Origin: an uncultured Bacteroidota bacterium | GTDB lineage: Bacteria; Bacteroidota; Bacteroidia; Bacteroidales; P3 | Assembly (NCBI GenBank): GCA_902774395.1 | Contig: CACYIK010000014.1 | Coordinates: forward strand, 1-64,000 | Direction: 5' to 3' | Length of the DNA stretch: 64,000 nucleotides | In this document: piece after piece, positions 58,335 to 64,000 of the stretch | Layout of the letters: every line of letters begins with the position of its first letter | Numbering within the stretch: position 1 is the first letter of the stretch | Made by a program: the position numbers and the translations under genes | Notes under the pieces: generated by a model | The model's input: the letters and a program-made list of their open reading frames with translations, nothing else | What the model was told of the DNA's origin: nothing | Databases searched by the model: none

Positions 58335-59594
58335 TTAATCTTCGTGCAGGCTGCGTTCGTAGCGACGCACCTGCCACACATACCATAACAGCAGGGACGC
58401 CGACGCAAGCGCCCCTGCTGTTGCATAGAGGCGTATGCCCGTCAGGAAGTCGGCGACATGGATACCCACAACAACGGCCGCCACACGCAATCCCAGCAAC
58501 GCCAGATAGAAGAAGAACTCGGTACGCTGGGTGGAGAACACATTGGGGATGAAGGTCAGCGACGCCGAACTCAGCGAGAGGAATATCCACGGCAGGAGTG
58601 CCTGGATATAGACACCGCTGCCGCTCCATCTCTCGCCGAAGAAGAAGGCGCACAGAGGCTCGGCGAAGAACCACCCCACCACACATACGGGCAAGGCAAT
58701 TGAATTGATATAAAGCAGGAAACGTCCTATCAGACGGCTTATGCTCTGCCGCTGACGTACCTGCTCAGCGGTGCGGGCATAGAGCACGCGCTCGAAAGCC
58801 GCATTGAGCACATTGGCAGGGCGCATGGTGAACGTCAACGCCAAGCCGAAGAGTCCCACCTCGGCCTTATCGAAATAGAGCGCCAGCCAGAGGAACGGAA
58901 GATTGAAAGAGAAACTGTTGATGAAATCCTTGGGTGCCGCAAAGAGAGGGAAATTGCGATGCTTGCGCGCTGCCATCTTCCGTTGCTCTGCCGATGTCTT
59001 GGGCAGGTGCAATCCCGGGAGGCGGAAACGGTAGAGCAGATTGGAGGCAGCCTGACCCAGGACGGCACCCAGAGGCATGCCCGCCTGCTTCATGCCGAGC
59101 AGGCCGAACAGCGCCTTGAGGAAGGCGCCAGCAGTGGCATTGGAGGCCTCGGAAGCCGCTATCAGACGGTATCGCCGCACACGGTTGAAAAGGGCGGCAT
59201 ATACGCGCGAGGTGCCGGTAAAGTACACCATCGGCGGGATGAGCAACGCGATCATGCCCAGCTGAGAGAAGTCGCCGGGCAAGGCCTGGGTAAGATAGAG
59301 CAACGTAGCCACGGCCAGCAGGACCAACGAGACCCAAGTATTGAGTCGCAGCGCGAAACGGGCCATAGCGGCACTCTCGGCCTCATCGTCGGCCACCATA
59401 ACAGCGAGCTCGTACTTACATGTGGAGAAGATAATCAGCACCTCTATATAGGAATAGAAGATATTGAAAAGAGCGAAGTCGGACGGCGAGAAGATACGCG
59501 TGAGGAGCAGATAGGCCAACACGGAGATGACCTGCGCCAGCACATTGCCACTCACCAGCGTCACCGCCTCGCCTACTATGCCTTTCTTTTTCAT
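58335..59594 (-). CDS. Polysaccharide flippase (Wzx-like, MVF superfamily)
   Basis: 419 residues with about 12 membrane helices. The start GEAVTLVSGNVLAQVISVLA, then YLLLTRIFSPSDFALFNIFY and a cytoplasmic RxxYxxAxxLP-like region are typical of O-antigen and capsule flippases, which move lipid-linked sugar units across the inner membrane. It is the last gene of a four-gene operon whose first gene is an O-antigen-ligase-like protein, so the two probably work on the same glycan. Its ATG overlaps the preceding stop (ATGA at 59591-59594). Confidence 0.85.
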   Translation of the reverse strand: MKKKGIVGEAVTLVSGNVLAQVISVLAYLLLTRIFSPSDFALFNIFYSYIEVLIIFSTCKYELAVMVADDEAESAAMARFALRLNTWVSLVLLAVATLLYLTQALPGDFSQLGMIALLIPPMVYFTGTSRVYAALFNRVRRYRLIAASEASNATAGAFLKALFGLLGMKQAGMPLGAVLGQAASNLLYRFRLPGLHLPKTSAEQRKMAARKHRNFPLFAAPKDFINSFSFNLPFLWLALYFDKAEVGLFGLALTFTMRPANVLNAAFERVLYARTAEQVRQRQSISRLIGRFLLYINSIALPVCVVGWFFAEPLCAFFFGERWSGSGVYIQALLPWIFLSLSSASLTFIPNVFSTQRTEFFFYLALLGLRVAAVVVGIHVADFLTGIRLYATAGALASASLLLWYVWQVRRYERSLHED

Positions 59595-61576
59595 ACTTCA
59601 CCGTGATATTTTCGTAACACCCACTCGGCGCCGAGCAGCAGGATTATCAGTATCAGCACCCACGGCAGGTTCAGTAGTTCAGAGAAACGGGTGTGGGTAT
59701 AGATGACGGGCTTAAGCGTCGAGAGTTGGGCGTCGAGGGCCGAGAGCTCGTTGGGGTAGTACATCTTGCCACCGGTGATGGCGCTGATGGTCGCCAGGAG
59801 CGAGTGGTCGGCGGTGAGGTTGGCCTGTTCAAGATGTAAAGCCTCGACGGCGAAAGAGCCCTGTGCGGTCAGGTTCTCCCCGTCGAAGGTAGTGGCAGCG
59901 GTATAATGGTAGAGTCCTTCGGGAAGAGCACCCAGCGAGAGACTATAGCCGCTGCCGCGGCGTGAGAAGTTATAGTCTCCTTTTATCGAGTCGCCTTGGA
60001 GCGAGAATGTGGCGTCGGGGCCGTTGACAGGTTCAAAGTTGGCATTGTAGAGCTGTGCCGAGACAACAATCTCGTCGCCTTCGGCATAGTGGCGGTCGGT
60101 CTCAACGATGAACCGCTCACGGTTGTCGTTGACAGCCGTAAAGTTGACAATCTGGCTCACCACGTGGTCGAAATGCTCGTGGGTGTTATTGTTTAGATAG
60201 TCGCCCAGTCGCCATTTCCACAGTCCTTCACCCCATACAAAGGCACGGCGTTGACCGCCACGGGTGGTGGCAGCCACCAACGGCTGGCGGCTGTCGATGC
60301 TGCCCAGCCGAGCTGTGAAGAGCGACTGCAGGCCCACCGCCATCTTGCCTTCGCCGAAGGGAGCCGACAACGGAGGCAGCTGCTCGATGGCGCTACCGTC
60401 GCCCTCCTCCAAGGTAAAGAGTGAGAACTGGCCATTGAAGACTGCCGTCACCTCGCTGGACTTCTTTACTTTGGAGACAATCTCCAGTCCGGTATGCAAG
60501 GCGTTGAAGCGCGGCAGGTCGGTCTGGCCGCCAATGACAAACACCTGTGGCAGCCCCTCACATTCTTTTGGAACCTGATGCGTGGCCGACGGAAGATTAT
60601 GAAGAACGACCAAAGAGTAGTCTTTCCATTCTTCATTCTTTATCCTTAACTCATCACTCAAGAACACCGCTGCCTCATAGTTTGGGTTGCTCCCAACGGC
60701 CTGTTTGAGCGCCGTCAAGTCGGGATGCGGGGCATTGCCGATGATGGCCACCTTACGGTGCCCGTCGATGACGTCGGTGTAAAACACCTGTGTGTTGTTG
60801 GTAATCGTCTTCTCACCCTCGACGACAGAGAGGTGCAGCGTATATTTCTGAAGTCCTGCCACGGCCGCTTTCAGACTGAATGCGAGTGTGGTGCTAAAGC
60901 GGCTGTCGCTATAGTCCACCCTCTGTTCCGCCACTTTGTGGCCCTGACCGTCGACGATGGTCAGCAGTGCCGACTGTCCTTTCAGTCGGTTGGCGTTGAC
61001 TGTGACCTCGACGGGGAACGTGCTTTCCAGAAAGGCTATGCGGTTGTGGCGCACCGATGCCAGTGCGGCGTCGCGCTGCGGAGTGGTATCGCCCAAGGCG
61101 ACGGTGTAGACGGGGAAGGAGAGTCGCTCGGCCGTCGTGGCGGGGTTGCCGCCACGGTTGTATATGCCGTCGGTAGCCAGCACCACGGCACCCAGGTTGC
61201 GGCCTTGATAGCGTGAGGCAATATCGGACAGTTCAGATGCGATATCGGTAGTGGTGCCACCAAAGGTTTCATACACCATCTCATACGGTTCGCCTTTCAA
61301 GAAACCATCGACAGTCAGCTGCGTGCTGTCAATCGACTCAGACACATCCTGAGCCACCACGACGATGGGCGTTTGTTGTTCGTTGACAGTCCGCTTGGCC
61401 ACGGGTGCCAGCAACAGCAGCGCGATGGCCGACACTGCCACAAAGCGCAGCGCCGCCAGCAGCGCGTTGACACCCTTGCCGAAACGGCGGCGTCCCACAT
61501 AGTAGAGCCCCGCGGCGTAGGCGGCACCTGCCAAGAGGCAGAACAGAACGTAGTACCAAGGATAGTCGATGATCAT
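59591..61576 (-). CDS. VWA-like membrane protein
   Basis: 661 residues. Two N-terminal membrane helices (about 5-27 and 37-62) and one C-terminal (about 633-653, LPWVLILIILLLGAEWVL) anchor a large periplasmic part. VVVAQDVSESIDS near 72 and a later VVLATDGIYNRGG give a von Willebrand A-like nucleotide-free metal site (D-x-S-x-S, T-D-G). The later part is Ig-like beta (VVSAQLYNANFEPVNG). Such proteins are widespread in Bacteroidetes envelopes. The partner is unknown. The stretch RIKNEEWKDY near 310 is encoded by cattcttcattcttt-like repeats. M16 peptidase is 22 bp upstream. Confidence 0.72.
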   Translation of the reverse strand: MIIDYPWYYVLFCLLAGAAYAAGLYYVGRRRFGKGVNALLAALRFVAVSAIALLLLAPVAKRTVNEQQTPIVVVAQDVSESIDSTQLTVDGFLKGEPYEMVYETFGGTTTDIASELSDIASRYQGRNLGAVVLATDGIYNRGGNPATTAERLSFPVYTVALGDTTPQRDAALASVRHNRIAFLESTFPVEVTVNANRLKGQSALLTIVDGQGHKVAEQRVDYSDSRFSTTLAFSLKAAVAGLQKYTLHLSVVEGEKTITNNTQVFYTDVIDGHRKVAIIGNAPHPDLTALKQAVGSNPNYEAAVFLSDELRIKNEEWKDYSLVVLHNLPSATHQVPKECEGLPQVFVIGGQTDLPRFNALHTGLEIVSKVKKSSEVTAVFNGQFSLFTLEEGDGSAIEQLPPLSAPFGEGKMAVGLQSLFTARLGSIDSRQPLVAATTRGGQRRAFVWGEGLWKWRLGDYLNNNTHEHFDHVVSQIVNFTAVNDNRERFIVETDRHYAEGDEIVVSAQLYNANFEPVNGPDATFSLQGDSIKGDYNFSRRGSGYSLSLGALPEGLYHYTAATTFDGENLTAQGSFAVEALHLEQANLTADHSLLATISAITGGKMYYPNELSALDAQLSTLKPVIYTHTRFSELLNLPWVLILIILLLGAEWVLRKYHGEV

Positions 61577-61598
61577 AGTGCGTTAGCGTGCTAAAATG

Positions 61599-62831
61599 TT
61601 AGTTCCCATATACCAAAGTGCTGAAGCGATCGGGGCAGAAGCGTTCCTGTGCCACGCGCATCAGGTCGGCGGGTGTTACGGACATCAGGTCGGCATTCAT
61701 TTCCTCGAGGGTGTTCACGTGGTCATAGCTCAGATAAGCCTTTCCGATGCTCTGCATCTCATTCATGCCGAAGTCGTCGTTGATGGCCATCTGACCTATC
61801 ATCTGACGTTGTGCCGACCGCAGCTGGCGCTCCGTCAGCGATGTCTCGGCCATACGCATCAGTTCGTCGGTAATCAGGCGGCGAGCCTTCTCCTCGGCGT
61901 CGAGGTCCACGCCGGCATAGATATAGAACAGTCCCGTGTCGGAGAACGGCACATACTGCGACTCGATATTGTAGCAGAAGCCGTAGCGTTCGCGGATGGC
62001 GACATTGAGACGCGAGTTCATCGCCGGGCCACCGAGGATATTGTTCAACAAAGTGAAGGCCGTCTTGTCGGCATGGTAAATGTCGGGAGCCTCGCAGCCG
62101 ATGAGCAGATGTGCCTGGTGCGTGTGGCGGTTGATGTGGCGGTCGAAGACATGGAATGCGGGCTTTTCTTTCCGAGTATTCTGAATACTCAAAGTATTCT
62201 GTTTATTCCGAAAACTTCCGAAATGTTTCTCGCACAGTCTCACCAGCCGCTCCATCTTCACGTCGCCGCTCACCGTAATCACCATCTTCTCGGGAGTGTA
62301 GTTCAACTCCATGTGGCGGCGCAGCCGCTCGGGAGTGAATTTCTTCACGTTGCGCTTGGTGCCCAGAATATTGTGTGCCAGCGGGTGGCCCTCATAGGCC
62401 AGCTCCTCATACTGGTCGTATATCAGTTCCGAAGGGCTGTCGCTATAGCTGTTGATTTCCTCCAGCACGACGTCTTTCTCCCTTTCTATTTCGTTCAATG
62501 GGAACGAGCTATGAAACAGGATGTCGGCGAACAGTTCCAGACATCGTTCCAGATGCTCGCTCATCGACGAGGCGTAGACACAGGTCTCCTCCTTAGTAGT
62601 GAAGGCGTTGAGTTCGCCGCCCACGCCATCGATGCGGTTCAATATATGGTAGGCCTTGCGATGCTCGGTTCCTTTGAAGAGCGAATGCTCGATGAAATGC
62701 GCCATGCCCTCGTCGGCTCCGCTTTCGTCGCGCGAACCCACGTTGACATACACGCCGCTGTAAGTCACCCTCGACGGTGTTTGGCTCAGTATTATCTTAA
62801 TGCCATTAGGCAATGTGTGGTATTCATACAT
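61599..62831 (-). CDS. M16-family zinc metallopeptidase
   Basis: 410 residues, one full active half of the M16B type. The inverted zinc motif is HFIEHSLFKG (HxxEH, near 45-49) with the downstream Glu in VVLEEINSYSDSP. It starts NGIKIILSQTPSRVTYSGVY. Bacterial M16B enzymes degrade peptides in cytoplasm or periplasm. No signal peptide is visible, so this one is probably cytoplasmic. The region near 205-222 (RNKQNTLSIQNTRKEKP) is encoded by agtattctg/gaatactc repeats and could be an inserted loop. The upstream gene ends 3 bp before. Confidence 0.9.
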   Translation of the reverse strand: MYEYHTLPNGIKIILSQTPSRVTYSGVYVNVGSRDESGADEGMAHFIEHSLFKGTEHRKAYHILNRIDGVGGELNAFTTKEETCVYASSMSEHLERCLELFADILFHSSFPLNEIEREKDVVLEEINSYSDSPSELIYDQYEELAYEGHPLAHNILGTKRNVKKFTPERLRRHMELNYTPEKMVITVSGDVKMERLVRLCEKHFGSFRNKQNTLSIQNTRKEKPAFHVFDRHINRHTHQAHLLIGCEAPDIYHADKTAFTLLNNILGGPAMNSRLNVAIRERYGFCYNIESQYVPFSDTGLFYIYAGVDLDAEEKARRLITDELMRMAETSLTERQLRSAQRQMIGQMAINDDFGMNEMQSIGKAYLSYDHVNTLEEMNADLMSVTPADLMRVAQERFCPDRFSTLVYGN

Positions 62832-62834
62832 AGT

Positions 62835-64000
62835 TCAGTCTTTCATGTTAGTTTTTGGCATTCCCCTGAAAGGGAGAAACCATGTGCACACCATGATACC
62901 GGCGAGGGTATCAAGTGTATTCTCGGTGAGGAACGAGAGAAGTATCATTGTCAGCCATGCCAACATCAAGGGCGAGGAAGGTTTTCTCAAGGCCCGAAGG
63001 AAGAAGAAGGCAACGATGGCGAAGCCCAACACGCCGAACATAGCCAACAGAGTCAAGTATTGATTGTGCGGGTGCTTGTTATATTCCTGCAAAGGAGAAT
63101 CCTCATCCACAAACACCCGATGCATCTCATCCTGCAAATCTCCTGTGCCCGTGCCTATCAAAGGCTGGCTTAAGAAGACCTTCCATGCACACTCCCACAA
63201 AGCGATGCGCTGAAGCATGGTGAATCCCTCGACTGCATGGTAGCAGCGATAGCTCTCATACTCGAAGAGCATCACATAAAGCATCCTCTTCGGCATAAAG
63301 CCATGTCGATAGACCGGGTTGGCAATACCCTGAGCAATCTCGTCGACCTGATCATCGGTGAGTGCAGCCACCCCCACGCTGTCCTTGGGCAGACCGAGTG
63401 CGTTGAGGTAACGAATCAACGATTTCTCCAAGGCGAAACCCGAAGGGCTCACGTTGTCGAGCGACACAGAGCTACGACGTGCCCAACCGGCACGGAGCTC
63501 TTCACGGCAGATATAGTTGTTGACATAGTTGCCGTTCTCCACGAAGCCGTCCTGCGCATGATAATAAGGGCGTCCGGCTTCAGTATATTCCTTTAGCGGT
63601 TCGGTAGCCATGGGAACGAGGTGGTAGTAGGAGCGGCAACCCAGCCATACCATGAGCACACAAAGAGCAGTTCCCGTCAGCCACAACGCCAGCCACTTCC
63701 ACCGACGATAGTAAAGGCATATCACCAGCGAAGCAACTGCCAATACCACGAATCCAGTATAGGAGCGCAGGAGAAGGAGGAAGAAAAGCAGCCAAACGGC
63801 AAACGCTACACGGACAATGACAAAGAGTGTTCGAAATCGGCCATCTGTCAGCATCGAATGTTTGCTGCAAACAATGAAGATAGCCATGCAGCAGATAAGA
63901 GAGAAGCGGATGTGTGATATATAGGGGATAATGTCGCGGTAGGGCAAATCTGGAATGGTGAGCCACCGCACGAATCCGATAATCGTCACCACCATAACAG
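62835..64000 (-). CDS. O-antigen-ligase-like (Wzy_C) membrane protein, cut by the window edge
   Basis: At least 386 residues. The open frame may continue beyond 64000; the first ATG inside the window is at 63995. Several membrane helices surround a large periplasmic loop (about 130-300). The loop ends in the family core WECAWKVFLSQPLIGTGTGD, then the HPHNQYLTLLAMFGVLGFAI segment (HNxYL), typical of the O-antigen ligase/polymerase family. It joins or polymerises surface glycans at the periplasmic face. It is the first visible gene of the operon that ends with the flippase. Confidence 0.82.
   Translation of the reverse strand, partial: VMVVTIIGFVRWLTIPDLPYRDIIPYISHIRFSLICCMAIFIVCSKHSMLTDGRFRTLFVIVRVAFAVWLLFFLLLLRSYTGFVVLAVASLVICLYYRRWKWLALWLTGTALCVLMVWLGCRSYYHLVPMATEPLKEYTEAGRPYYHAQDGFVENGNYVNNYICREELRAGWARRSSVSLDNVSPSGFALEKSLIRYLNALGLPKDSVGVAALTDDQVDEIAQGIANPVYRHGFMPKRMLYVMLFEYESYRCYHAVEGFTMLQRIALWECAWKVFLSQPLIGTGTGDLQDEMHRVFVDEDSPLQEYNKHPHNQYLTLLAMFGVLGFAIVAFFFLRALRKPSSPLMLAWLTMILLSFLTENTLDTLAGIMVCTWFLPFRGMPKTNMKD

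Noticed and set aside
59996..61216. Plus-strand ORFs opposite the VWA-like gene
   Set aside because: They are short, without starts near any promoter, and antisense to a gene with clear membrane and VWA features.
61596..63173. Plus-strand ORF of 525 codons opposite the M16 peptidase and ligase genes
   Set aside because: It crosses two well-supported minus-strand genes and has a His/Gln/Val-rich composition typical of antisense frames.

Overview
The window comes from a member of the Bacteroidales. Several things show this directly: promoters of the TTG-N19-21-TAnnTTTG type, a cell-surface protein with a type IX secretion C-terminal domain, a TonB-linked outer-membrane protein of the beta-barrel-3 type, many short lipoproteins, FISUMP and Big_2 surface domains, and a tmRNA whose tag reads GENNYALAA. 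I cannot name the family or genus. Most genes are GC-rich, while intergenic DNA is AT-rich and full of short tandem motifs such as aattctta, aattctcaa, actcatc and ttaacac.

Layout. 1-6100 is an accessory patch of small lipoproteins and secreted proteins on the minus strand, with truncated copies of one another's ends. 5967-7351 is a minus-strand ECF sigma operon. 7735-10000 is iorAB. 10154-12227 holds a lipoprotein and a sodium:solute symporter. 12492-13634 holds tRNA-His, tRNA-Asp and ssrA. 13673-17267 holds a membrane-anchored TPR/AraC regulator, a clear operator cluster, a 38-residue membrane protein and two lipoproteins. 17339-27727 is a housekeeping run: sugar nucleotidyltransferase, AddB-type nuclease, TPR lipoprotein, pssA, queA, comF, pyrH, frr, birA. 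27731-29165 is a second ECF operon laid out like the first. 29197-33597 holds an HsdR_N-type protein, an outer-membrane barrel, a PAS protein and ptb. 33771-38621 is rimP-nusA-infB. 38785-40358 holds a four-helix-bundle protein, tRNA-Arg and a DUF6266-like protein. 40507-40755 is a structured ncRNA, possibly 6S RNA.

40782-54964 is a defence island: AIPR protein; a cytosine-C5 methyltransferase; a protein with two GHKL ATPase domains (MORC-like at the N terminus, histidine-kinase-like at the C terminus); a receiver-domain protein; a small caspase/CHAT-like putative protease; a 54-codon ORF; a second C5 methyltransferase; a third PPC-motif methyltransferase-like protein; a McrB-type ATPase; a LlaJI/McrC-like nuclease; a HAD phosphatase; and Vsr. 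Two C5 methyltransferases with a McrB-like ATPase and a nuclease subunit recall LlaJI-type restriction. The kinase, receiver and protease trio set between the two methyltransferases is the best candidate here for an undescribed signalling and effector module.

After the island come a lipoprotein, lepA, another lipoprotein and a minus-strand envelope operon (O-antigen-ligase-like protein cut by the window edge, M16 peptidase, VWA-like membrane protein, flippase). A second unusual theme is that the simple repeats between genes also occur in frame inside conserved genes (queA, birA, lepA, addB, vsr and others). A third is that five promoters, three of them driving translation-related genes, share a conserved spacer sequence between the -33 and -7 boxes.
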